Assembly (NCBI GenBank): GCA_018056205.1
Contig: JAGPGC010000086.1
Span: forward strand, 1-5,505
Direction of reading: 5' to 3'
Length of the DNA: 5,505 nt
From: Candidatus Atribacteria bacterium
Lineage (GTDB): Bacteria; Atribacterota; Atribacteria; Atribacterales; Atribacteraceae
A model generated the notes under the pieces. That model was not told where the DNA came from. It did no database searches and saw only the letters and a program-made list of their open reading frames with translations. The translations under genes and the position numbers were made by a program. Below are positions 1-5,505 of this stretch, piece after piece. Position 1 is the stretch's first letter; each line of letters starts with the position of its first letter.

Positions 1-1
1 T

Positions 2-628
2 TACACCGACCATCGATATACCGAGAACACTCGGGTAAGCTATCCAATTGAATTTATTCCCAATGCTTTAATACCTGGAATAGCTGGTCATCCGAAAGTT
101 GTAATTTTTTTAACTGCTGATGCTTTCGGTGTTATGCCGCCAGTAGCAAAATTAACAACCGAGAAAGCTATCTACAACTTCATTTTGGGTTATACTAGTA
201 AATTAGCTGGAACTGAAAGAGGAATAGTTGAACCGCAGGCTACCTTCTCAGTATGCTTTGGGGCGCCTTTTATGCCGCTTAATCCAAAAACCTATGCTCA
301 AATGCTAGGGAAGAAAATAACCCAATATGGTTCAAGAGTTTATTTGGTTAATACTGGTTGGATTGGAGGACCCTATGGAGTAGGGAAAAGGATCGATATT
401 GACTATACCCGGAAGATGGTTAAGGCGGCAATTGACGGTACAATCGATGTCAACGGCTATCATGAAGATCCAATTTTCCAGTTTTCAATACCAAATGCTT
501 TACCTGGCATTCCCAACGATATTTTGAATCCGGGGAATCTATGGTCTAATCATTCGGATTATTCCAATGAGGCTACAAAACTGAGAAACCGTTTTGATGA
601 GGTTATGAAGAAATATTTACCGCTTTAA
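2..628 (+). CDS. pckA: ATP-dependent phosphoenolpyruvate carboxykinase, C-terminal part (5' end outside window)
   Basis: Cytosolic enzyme that interconverts oxaloacetate + ATP and phosphoenolpyruvate + CO2 + ADP, used in gluconeogenesis or, in many anaerobes, in the carboxylating direction. The frame is open from base 2 and encodes 208 residues before TAA at 626-628; the family is about 530-540 aa, so roughly the first 60% is missing. Seen in the fragment: ENTRVSYPIE (residues 8-17, with the Arg matching the substrate-binding Arg333 of the E. coli enzyme as I recall it), FLTADAFGVMPPVAKLT (about 33-49), GYTSKLAGTERGI (about 63-75), and NTGWIGGPYGVGKRIDI (about 117-133). The last is the longer loop form that contrasts with the shorter NTGWNGTGKR of E. 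coli. An in-frame ATG at 134 lies inside the conserved core and is not the start. The C-terminus (KKYLPL) looks natural. A terminator follows directly, so this gene is not co-transcribed with the next ones. Identification is very secure; the direction of the reaction in the cell is unknown. Confidence 0.97.
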   Translation, partial: YTDHRYTENTRVSYPIEFIPNALIPGIAGHPKVVIFLTADAFGVMPPVAKLTTEKAIYNFILGYTSKLAGTERGIVEPQATFSVCFGAPFMPLNPKTYAQMLGKKITQYGSRVYLVNTGWIGGPYGVGKRIDIDYTRKMVKAAIDGTIDVNGYHEDPIFQFSIPNALPGIPNDILNPGNLWSNHSDYSNEATKLRNRFDEVMKKYLPL

Positions 629-643
629 AAAAATTCTTTGGTG

Positions 644-682
644 AAAAAAAGCGGCTGCTTAAAACGGCCGCTTTATTTTTCC
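644..682 (+). terminator. Rho-independent terminator after pckA
   Basis: A GC-rich stem pairs AAAGCGGC (648-655) with GCCGCTTT (667-674) around an 11-nt loop. It is preceded by an A-run (644-650) and followed by ATTTTT (675-680). It begins about 15 nt after the pckA stop codon, as expected for an intrinsic terminator of that gene. The flanking A and T runs could also give some termination in the reverse direction, but no minus-strand gene is visible that would use it. Confidence 0.9.
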
Positions 683-694
683 TATTTATAGATT

Positions 695-710
695 TCTTCA
701 TCAGTGAAGA
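695..710. repeat. Small perfect inverted repeat (hairpin)
   Basis: TCTTCA (695-700) and TGAAGA (705-710) form a perfect 6-bp stem around a 4-nt loop TCAG. It has no adjoining T-run on the + strand, so it does not look like a terminator. It lies just downstream of the pckA terminator. The function is unknown, and a stem this short may be chance. Confidence 0.35.
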
Positions 711-738
711 GCTGAAAGAGTTATTTCCCCTCTAAAAC

Positions 739-754
739 GCTTTGGACTCAAAGC
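739..754. repeat. Small perfect inverted repeat (hairpin)
   Basis: GCTTTG (739-744) and CAAAGC (749-754) form a perfect 6-bp stem around a 4-nt loop GACT. Read on the minus strand, the stem is followed by GTTTTAG, a short T-run, so it could be a weak terminator for leftward transcription; on the + strand no T-run follows. It lies 28 nt after a hairpin of the same size (695-710), but the two stems differ in sequence. Confidence 0.35.
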
Positions 755-960
755 TGGCTTTCGTTCTAAATAAAGAAAACCACATTTTTACCGTTAGTAA
801 AAGCAAATCCTTAGGCATTTTTGATGTTGATATTATTTTCAGATAAAACCTGAGCGACCCGATGGAGATGATAGAATTCATAACTATTTTAAAATTAGTG
901 GCATTTATATTATTCATGTTTAAATTACCATTAAATATCATATTTTTACGAAAAAGCTTT

Positions 961-969
961 TGTTATAAT
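961..969 (+). promoter_or_regulatory. Extended -10 promoter for the ccdA-like operon
   Basis: TGTTATAAT fits the extended -10 pattern TGnTATAAT exactly, with a consensus TATAAT at 964-969. At a 17-bp spacing the -35 position (941-946, TATTTT) is a poor match to TTGACA, which is usual for extended -10 promoters. The expected transcription start is about base 976, giving a leader of about 49 nt before the ATG at 1025. It is the best promoter in the gap and sits at the right distance to drive the four-gene block. It is predicted from sequence only. Confidence 0.6.
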
Positions 970-1024
970 AATACCGACCATCATTAACCTTATAAAAAAT
1001 ACAGTCGGAAGTGAAGGTGCAATA

Positions 1025-1747
1025 ATGGATATTCAATTAAATGGATTAGTAAGTTTTTTGGCGGGTTTACTTTCTTTTTTATCCCCTTGTATTTTGGGCA
1101 TAGCTCCAGCTTATGTGAGTTATATCAGTGGGGTTGAATCAATCGAGAGTGAGCGAAACAAAGTTTTTTTACATACAATTCTTTTTGTTGTTGGATTTTC
1201 GATTGTTTTTATATTTATGGGTATTGGAGCTTCTTTTTTGGGAACTTTTTTGATGAAATATAAAATATGGTTTAATCGTATTGCCGGTATTATAATTATT
1301 ATTTTTGGTTTACAGATATTAGGGATTTTAAAAATTAAAATGTTATATACCGAAAAGAGAATACAGCCTAAAACAACCTGGGCGAAGATGAGAAGTCTTA
1401 TCTTGGGCGTTACTTTTGGGTTGGGATGGACTCCTTGTGTTGGTCCCATTTTAGGTTCGATTCTCCTTTATGTATCAACTTTAGGAAATGTACTACAAGG
1501 GGGTATTTATCTATCTTTTTATGCATTAGGTTTAGCAATCCCTTTTATTTTACTAGGTTTTGGTTGGGGATATATGATGAGTGTTCTTCGGACTTTACAA
1601 AAAAGGGGTCATATTATTGAAATAATCAGTGGGATTTTATTGATTTTCTTAGGAATAATTTTAATGTTTGATCAAATGAATGCTTTGATTGCTCTTTTTG
1701 GGTTGGAAAATATGGTTCCAGGTGAAAACTTATTTTTGAATCAATAA
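1025..1747 (+). CDS. ccdA: CcdA/DsbD-family thiol-disulfide electron transporter
   Basis: Integral membrane protein that passes reducing equivalents from cytosolic thioredoxin across the membrane to extracytoplasmic thiol proteins, used in cytochrome c maturation and related thiol-repair routes. It has 240 residues, normal for a stand-alone CcdA. Six hydrophobic segments are visible at about 6-33, 50-77, 82-103, 123-152, 159-184 and 197-216. The two redox cysteines sit where the family has them: Cys22 in LSPCILGIAPAYVSYISG (segment 1) and Cys138 in GWTPCVGPILGSIL (segment 4); they are the only cysteines in the protein. Oddity: the usual Pro three residues after Cys22 (SPCxLP) is Gly25 here. 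The start is ATG 1025 with GAAGGTG (1013-1019) 5 nt upstream. The next gene begins 24 nt after the stop codon, so the two are probably in one operon. No thioredoxin-like or cytochrome-assembly partner is present in the window, so the acceptor is unknown. The family is secure; the symbol reflects family rather than a proven cytochrome role. Confidence 0.9.
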   Translation: MDIQLNGLVSFLAGLLSFLSPCILGIAPAYVSYISGVESIESERNKVFLHTILFVVGFSIVFIFMGIGASFLGTFLMKYKIWFNRIAGIIIIIFGLQILGILKIKMLYTEKRIQPKTTWAKMRSLILGVTFGLGWTPCVGPILGSILLYVSTLGNVLQGGIYLSFYALGLAIPFILLGFGWGYMMSVLRTLQKRGHIIEIISGILLIFLGIILMFDQMNALIALFGLENMVPGENLFLNQ

Positions 1748-1771
1748 TAATAGGAAGAATAGAGGAATTAA

Positions 1772-2578
1772 ATGGCTAAGAAATCTCAGCCGGTAAAAGG
1801 GTTTGGAACTGTTTCTAAAAAGCTAAATTTATCTAATCGAGCGTATCGGGGAATTCATGCTATTAAAGTGAGTGATATTGTAGGTAGTGTTGGTCGAGTA
1901 CAAGATTTCTTAAGTGGATTCCGATTGAAAAATCCTGATGTTCGTTATTATCGATTAAGAAAAATTATGGAAAAAGGTGAAGCTATACCCCCTATAATTG
2001 TTTATAAGGTTGGTAATGAGTATTATGTTTTAGATGGGAACCATCGAGTAGCAATAGCTAAAGAACTCGGCATAGAATTTATCGATGCCGAGGTGATTGA
2101 GTTTTTTCCCAGTGAGAGGAAAGAAAGTCGAACTCTTCGAGAAAAGCGGATGGAATTTGAAAGCCTTACTGGATTGAAGGGAATTGATTTAACTGAACCG
2201 CGCCATTACGATACTTTTATCAATTATATCCACGATTACGCTCAACAGATGGAGTTGTTTCTAAAAAGAAAAGTTGATATTAAAGAAGCCGCCTTAAACT
2301 GGTTTCTTTCGGTTTATACACCAGCAGTTCAACGTATAGTAGAAAAAGGTTTAGAGGATGTTTATCAAGGTAAAACTTTAGGTGATATTTTTTGTTTTAT
2401 TCTTGATTATAAGTGGTATAAAAGTCAAAAAGAGGGTTATGATATTGGCTTTGATAAAGCCATGCAAGGATTTATCAAGGAAATACTTGGAAAAGAGGAA
2501 CCAGAAGAGAAGAAAACCTTAATTGAAAAGTTCGAAGGTTTGTTGGAGGAGGTTTTACCGTGGATCAAAAAGGAATAA
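1772..2578 (+). CDS. ParB/sulfiredoxin-like domain protein of unknown function
   Basis: A soluble protein of 268 residues with no signal peptide or membrane segment. Residues about 31-112 look like a ParB N-terminal/sulfiredoxin-type fold: a region with PPIIVYKVGNEYYVLDGNHR, then an Ala-rich helix (VAIAKELG) and IEFIDAEVIEF. The signature is DGNHR at 88-92; it takes the place of ParB GERR and sulfiredoxin GCHR, and the sulfiredoxin cysteine is absent. Residues about 113-130 are charged and probably helical. Residues about 140-235 form a second, aromatic-rich domain (RHYDTFINYIHDY, AALNWFLSVYTPAVQRIVEKG, FILDYKWYKSQKEGYDIG). This recalls, from memory only, the C-terminal part of DUF4032-type proteins. 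No helix-turn-helix is apparent, so a chromosome-partition role is unlikely. The C-terminus (242-268) is Glu/Lys-rich. The start is ATG 1772 with AGAGGA (1761-1766) 5 nt upstream. The gene overlaps the Ca2+-ATPase start by 19 nt, suggesting coupled synthesis. Nucleotide binding or a regulatory role is inference; the true function is unknown. Confidence 0.8.
   Translation: MAKKSQPVKGFGTVSKKLNLSNRAYRGIHAIKVSDIVGSVGRVQDFLSGFRLKNPDVRYYRLRKIMEKGEAIPPIIVYKVGNEYYVLDGNHRVAIAKELGIEFIDAEVIEFFPSERKESRTLREKRMEFESLTGLKGIDLTEPRHYDTFINYIHDYAQQMELFLKRKVDIKEAALNWFLSVYTPAVQRIVEKGLEDVYQGKTLGDIFCFILDYKWYKSQKEGYDIGFDKAMQGFIKEILGKEEPEEKKTLIEKFEGLLEEVLPWIKKE
2545..2552 (+). promoter_or_regulatory. Strong ribosome-binding site for the ATPase, inside the upstream gene
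   Basis: GGAGGAGG lies 7 nt before the GTG at 2560 and fixes that codon as the ATPase start. It lies within the last 12 codons of the ParB-like gene, where it is read as part of a Glu-rich tail (LLEEV). Ribosomes finishing the upstream gene pass over this site, which favours translational coupling. Confidence 0.85.
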
Positions 2579-5196
2579 GCTGGCACGCACTTTCATCTCA
2601 GGAGGTTATTCAGCAGCTTAAAACTGATCAAGAAAAGGGATTAAAAGGGGAAGAAGCAAGAAATAGGCTTAATGAACAAGGTCGGAATGTCCTTCCCACC
2701 GGAAAAAGAAAAACAATTTTAAGTATGTTTATCGATCAATTTAAAGATTTTTTAATACTAATATTAGTGGCTGCAGCAATCATCTCTGGTTTATTAGGAG
2801 AAACTACCGATGCCACGGTAATAATTGCTATTTTAGTAATTAATGCTATTTTGGGAGTAAGTCAAGAAAGAAAAGCCAATAAAGCATTGGATGCTTTAAA
2901 GAAGATGTCGGTTCCTGAATGCGAAGTTATTCGCGATGGAGTACTGCAAAAAATTTCTTCGGAAGAATTGGTCCCTGGTGATATTATTCTACTTCATGAA
3001 GGAGACTACGTACCAGCCGATATGAGATTAATTGAAATTCATAATCTACGCATTGATGAAGCAAGTCTCACTGGTGAATCCGTACCAGTTGAAAAGGTAA
3101 CTGAGCCAGTATCCGATAATATTCCTATTGCCGATCGAATTAATATGGCCTATTCAGGGACTATGGTTGCCTATGGTCGAGCTAAAGGGGTGGTTACGGA
3201 AACCGGAATTAACCGAGAAATAGGGAAAATAGCTCAATTATTGGAAAAAGAAGAGGAAGTGATTACCCCGCTTCAGAAGCGTTTAGCTGGATTGGGTAAA
3301 TTATTGGGATATTTAACCTTAATTGTATGCGGAGTGGTTTTTGTAGTTGGAATCATCCGTGGAGAACAGGTGTTTGACATGTTTATGACAGCAGTCAGTT
3401 TGGCAGTAGCTGCTATTCCAGAAGGACTCCCAGCCATTGTTACTATTGTTCTTGCCTTGGGAGTTACCCGAATGAGCCAACACAATGCCATAGTTCGGAA
3501 GCTTCCTGCGGTTGAAACCTTAGGAAGTGCCACCGTAATTTGTACCGATAAAACTGGCACCTTAACTCAAAATCAGATGACCGTTCAAGAAGTTTTTCAG
3601 ATGAGTGATAATGAAGAAGAAACTCAATCTCAGACTTTTCTACCCAATGAGACTCTTATCCAGATTGGAGTCCTTTGTAATGATAGCTCAATTGCCCAAG
3701 ATAATGATAAGATGCAACGCTTTGGTGATCCAACTGAATTAGCATTAATTGAATTTGCTGAAAAAAATGGTTATTCAGTAAGTAGAATGCGGCAAGAATT
3801 TCCTCGTTTGGATGAAGTCCCTTTTGATTCAAAACGAAAAATGATGTCCACTCTTCATGAATTCAATGGGAAAAGAAGAATTTTAGTTAAGGGAGCACCC
3901 GATGTTTTAATTAATCGTTGCAGTTATTATCAATCAGGAGATAAAATACATCCTCTTGGTGAAAAAGAACGACAGCTCATTCATAATATTATTGAAAAAA
4001 TGGCTAGTAAAGCGCTACGAGTTTTAGCTTTTGCTGAAAAGGAGATACCTGATAAAAGGAGAATTAGTGAAGAAGATGAGTATAATCTCAATTTTCACGG
4101 ATTAGTTGGTATGATTGATCCTCCTCGGCCAGAAGTGAAACAAGCTTTATTAGAAGCTAACAGCGCAGGAATAGAGACTATCATGATCACCGGGGATAAT
4201 CTTCTCACTGCTAAAACCATTGCTCAAGATTTAGGATTAATTAAATCTGGAGATGAAGCCATAACCGGACAAGAAATGGAAAAACTTTCCCAAGAGACCC
4301 TGATAGAAAAAATAAAACATCTGCGGGTTTTTGCTCGAGTGTGGCCGGAGCAAAAGTTAAAAATTGTTGAAGCTCTTCAGAGGAACAAAGAAGTGGTGGC
4401 TATGACTGGTGATGGGGTGAACGATGCACCAGCCTTAAAAAAGGCTGATATTGGTATCGCCATGGGAATTACTGGTACTGATGTTGCCAAAGAAGTAGCT
4501 GATGTGGTTTTAGTAGATGACAATTTTGCCACTATTGTCAAGGCGATTGAAGAAGGAAGAGTCATTTTTGATAATATCAGAAAATTTGTTGTGTATCTTT
4601 TGGCCTGTAATATAGGTGAAATATTTGCTATTTTTATTCCGATACTAATCGGTCTACACCGTCCTCTGGTTCCTGTACAAATATTACTTATCAACTTAGT
4701 AACTGATGGATTACCAGCAATGGCTTTGGGTGTTGACAGTCCAGAACCAGATATTATGATGAGAAAACCACGTAACCCTAAAGAAGGTATTCTCAACCCT
4801 CAATCAATGAAGATTATTTTCTTTAATTCAATATTTATCGCTTTATCGGTCATCATCGCTTTTATTACCGGTACCTCAATAGGTGGAATTGAAACCGGAC
4901 GAACTATGGCTTTTGTTACCTTGGCGTTTTCGGAACTCCTTCGTGCTTATAGTTTTCGATCAGAAAAAAGAAATTTCTGGGAGATTAATCTCCAATCTAA
5001 TCTTTATCTAATTGAAGCTGCCTTATTATCAGCAGTAATTGTATTGGTTACCGTAGTTGTTCCATCGGCTGCTAAAGTTTTCTCTAATGTTCCACTCAAC
5101 AGGTTGGAATGGACCTATACCATAGTGTTTTCTTTTATATCGTTCTTTGCTTATGAAATATGGAAATTATGGAATAAAAAATCTAAAGCTCAATAG
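2560..5196 (+). CDS. P-type (P2A, SERCA-like) Ca2+-transporting ATPase
   Basis: Membrane pump that uses ATP to export Ca2+ from the cytosol. The 878-residue length is normal for bacterial P2A pumps. In order: cation-ATPase N-terminal region (about 6-50); two membrane helices (about 62-80, 85-103); actuator loop TGES 171-174; helices 3-4 (about 246-266, 276-302) with PEGLP 287-291; phosphorylation site DKTGTLT with Asp330; nucleotide-binding KGAPD 444-448; MITGDN 542-547; hinge TGDGVND 616-622; then six C-terminal helices. Residues aligning with the SERCA Ca2+ ligands are all present: Glu288 (E309), Asn684 and Glu687 (N768, E771), Asn712, Thr715 and Asp716 (N796, T799, D800), and Glu792 in SELLRAYS (E908). 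This points to Ca2+ rather than Mn2+, Na+ or H+ and suggests both metal sites exist. No N- or C-terminal regulatory extension is seen. The start is GTG 2560, set by GGAGGAGG, and overlaps the preceding gene by 19 nt. Another P2 cation specificity is possible but less likely. Confidence 0.95.
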   Translation: MDQKGISWHALSSQEVIQQLKTDQEKGLKGEEARNRLNEQGRNVLPTGKRKTILSMFIDQFKDFLILILVAAAIISGLLGETTDATVIIAILVINAILGVSQERKANKALDALKKMSVPECEVIRDGVLQKISSEELVPGDIILLHEGDYVPADMRLIEIHNLRIDEASLTGESVPVEKVTEPVSDNIPIADRINMAYSGTMVAYGRAKGVVTETGINREIGKIAQLLEKEEEVITPLQKRLAGLGKLLGYLTLIVCGVVFVVGIIRGEQVFDMFMTAVSLAVAAIPEGLPAIVTIVLALGVTRMSQHNAIVRKLPAVETLGSATVICTDKTGTLTQNQMTVQEVFQMSDNEEETQSQTFLPNETLIQIGVLCNDSSIAQDNDKMQRFGDPTELALIEFAEKNGYSVSRMRQEFPRLDEVPFDSKRKMMSTLHEFNGKRRILVKGAPDVLINRCSYYQSGDKIHPLGEKERQLIHNIIEKMASKALRVLAFAEKEIPDKRRISEEDEYNLNFHGLVGMIDPPRPEVKQALLEANSAGIETIMITGDNLLTAKTIAQDLGLIKSGDEAITGQEMEKLSQETLIEKIKHLRVFARVWPEQKLKIVEALQRNKEVVAMTGDGVNDAPALKKADIGIAMGITGTDVAKEVADVVLVDDNFATIVKAIEEGRVIFDNIRKFVVYLLACNIGEIFAIFIPILIGLHRPLVPVQILLINLVTDGLPAMALGVDSPEPDIMMRKPRNPKEGILNPQSMKIIFFNSIFIALSVIIAFITGTSIGGIETGRTMAFVTLAFSELLRAYSFRSEKRNFWEINLQSNLYLIEAALLSAVIVLVTVVVPSAAKVFSNVPLNRLEWTYTIVFSFISFFAYEIWKLWNKKSKAQ

Positions 5197-5205
5197 ATTC
5201 TAAAC

Positions 5206-5214
5206 AAAGGAGGT
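5206..5214 (+). promoter_or_regulatory. Consensus ribosome-binding site that sets a TTG start
   Basis: AAAGGAGGT is a near-perfect Shine-Dalgarno sequence in the 26-nt gap after the ATPase stop. It stands 8 nt before TTG 5223, the only start-type codon at a suitable distance in the open frame; the next in-frame TTG (5235) is 20 nt away. Confidence 0.85.
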
Positions 5215-5222
5215 AAAGAAGG

Positions 5223-5505
5223 TTGGAAATCGAATTGGTAAGTATTGATAATGAAAATTTTTATAATTTTATCCTTGGTCAAACTCATTTTATTAAAAGC
5301 GTTGAAGATATTTATGAAACAGTTTTTAGTTCTTCACCAGCTATTAAATTTGGTTTGGCTTTTTGTGAATCTTCTGGCCCTTGTTTGATTCGCTACGAAG
5401 GAAATGATGCTGAACTTATCGAATTAGCTAAAAAGAATGCTCTTAAATTAGGGTGCGGCCATTGTTTTATTTTATTTTTAAAAGATGGCTATCCAATTAA
5501 TGTAT
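5223..5505 (+). CDS. Adenosine-specific kinase family protein (PF04008 type), N-terminal part, runs off window
   Basis: The frame is open from TTG 5223 to the window end and gives 94 residues; the family is about 160 aa, so roughly 60% is present. It matches my memory of the PF04008 pattern along its length: MEIELV at the start, FILGQTHFIKSVEDIYE (16-32), IKFGLAFCESSGPCLIRYEGND (41-62), and KLGCGHCFILFLKDGYPINV (75-94). The family name comes from an archaeal member reported to bind adenosine and AMP and to carry a modified histidine; His22 and His80 are visible candidates here, but which one corresponds I cannot tell. Kinase activity in this protein is not shown by sequence. The protein looks soluble and cytosolic. 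The start is well supported by AAAGGAGGT 8 nt upstream and by an N-terminus like that of family members. It follows the ATPase by 26 nt with no terminator between, so it probably shares its transcript. Confidence 0.88.
   Translation, partial: MEIELVSIDNENFYNFILGQTHFIKSVEDIYETVFSSSPAIKFGLAFCESSGPCLIRYEGNDAELIELAKKNALKLGCGHCFILFLKDGYPINV

Larger units (their letters stand above)
683..960. other. Intergenic stretch without a convincing gene
   Basis: This is the main body of the roughly 400-bp gap between pckA and the ccdA-like gene. I find no coding region with a ribosome-binding site or recognisable protein on either strand. A minus-strand open frame of 69 codons (732-941) has no Shine-Dalgarno site before its ATG and resembles no family I know. 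A + strand frame of 41 codons (862-987) is hydrophobic but also lacks a ribosome-binding site. Two small perfect hairpins lie at 695-710 and 739-754. The stretch is AT-rich, more so towards 900-960, which suits a promoter region. It may hold upstream control sites for the downstream operon, a small RNA, or a decayed gene; none of these can be shown here. Confidence 0.6.

Noticed and set aside
134..136. ATG as start of a short PEP carboxykinase
   Set aside because: The reading frame is open upstream to the window edge, and the upstream residues match the enzyme (TRVSYPIE, TADAFGV). This ATG is an internal Met.
919..935. TTTAA-N7-TTAAA dyad just upstream of the predicted promoter, considered as an operator
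   Set aside because: Short A/T-only dyads are very common in DNA of this composition. There is no second copy and no regulator gene nearby to tie it to.
732..941. Minus-strand open frame of 69 codons
   Set aside because: There is no Shine-Dalgarno site before its ATG and no recognisable family. Its Ile/Asn/Lys-rich composition is what AT-rich noncoding DNA gives. It also overlaps the hairpin at 739-754.
973..982. ACCGACCATC, also present at 5-14, as a possible repeat or att site
   Set aside because: A single shared 10-mer is expected by chance several times in 5.5 kb. The first copy is inside pckA coding sequence, and the similarity does not extend.
862..987. Plus-strand frame of 41 codons encoding a hydrophobic peptide (MEMIEFITILKLVAF...)
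   Set aside because: It has no ribosome-binding site and would span the likely promoter at 961-969. Its hydrophobicity follows from T-rich sequence.
1120..1449. Minus-strand open frame opposite the ccdA-like gene
   Set aside because: It is a shadow of a secure coding region, with no family resemblance of its own.
1426..1620. Plus-strand frame in another phase inside the ccdA-like gene
   Set aside because: It lies wholly inside a well-supported gene and has no recognisable domain.
3273..3560. Minus-strand open frame opposite the ATPase
   Set aside because: It is antisense to the conserved PEGLP and DKTGTLT region, and its low-complexity Thr/Ala/Pro composition is typical of a shadow frame.
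4377..4796. Minus-strand open frame of 139 codons opposite the ATPase
   Set aside because: It is antisense to the TGDGVND hinge and membrane helices 5-6. It is Ser/Thr/Ile-rich with no known domain.

Overview
The window is a gene-dense stretch of AT-rich bacterial DNA with strong Shine-Dalgarno sites (GGAGGAGG, AAAGGAGGT), GTG and TTG starts used beside ATG, and every supported gene on the + strand. An ATP-type PEP carboxykinase next to a CcdA-like membrane protein, a SERCA-type P-type ATPase and an adenosine-specific-kinase family protein (common in archaea and in deep-branching or thermophilic anaerobic bacteria) suggests an anaerobic low-GC bacterium. Atribacterota or an anaerobic Firmicutes-like lineage would fit, but this assignment is inference and cannot be settled from the sequence.

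Layout. (1) 2-628: C-terminal 208 residues of ATP-dependent phosphoenolpyruvate carboxykinase, cut by the window edge and closed by a clear rho-independent terminator at 644-682. (2) 629-1024: about 400 bp without a convincing gene. It holds the terminator, two small perfect hairpins and, at its 3' end, an extended -10 promoter. (3) 1025-5505: a tight co-directional block of four genes with junctions of +24, -19 and +26 nt and no terminator between them. They are a CcdA/DsbD-type thiol-electron transporter (240 aa), a ParB/sulfiredoxin-like domain protein of unknown role (268 aa), a P2A Ca2+-transporting ATPase (878 aa), and the first 94 residues of a PF04008-type adenosine-specific kinase, which runs off the window.

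How they may work together. The first gene ends with its own terminator and is a separate central-carbon unit (oxaloacetate/PEP interconversion). The four following genes look like one transcription unit. The strongest link is between the ParB-like gene and the Ca2+-ATPase: they overlap by 19 nt, and the ATPase ribosome-binding site lies inside the ParB-like coding sequence, so their translation is probably coupled. No thioredoxin-like or cytochrome c assembly partner of CcdA is visible here. The ParB-like protein is the least understood gene and the most worthwhile one to follow up. I see no CRISPR array, mobile element, tRNA or rRNA.
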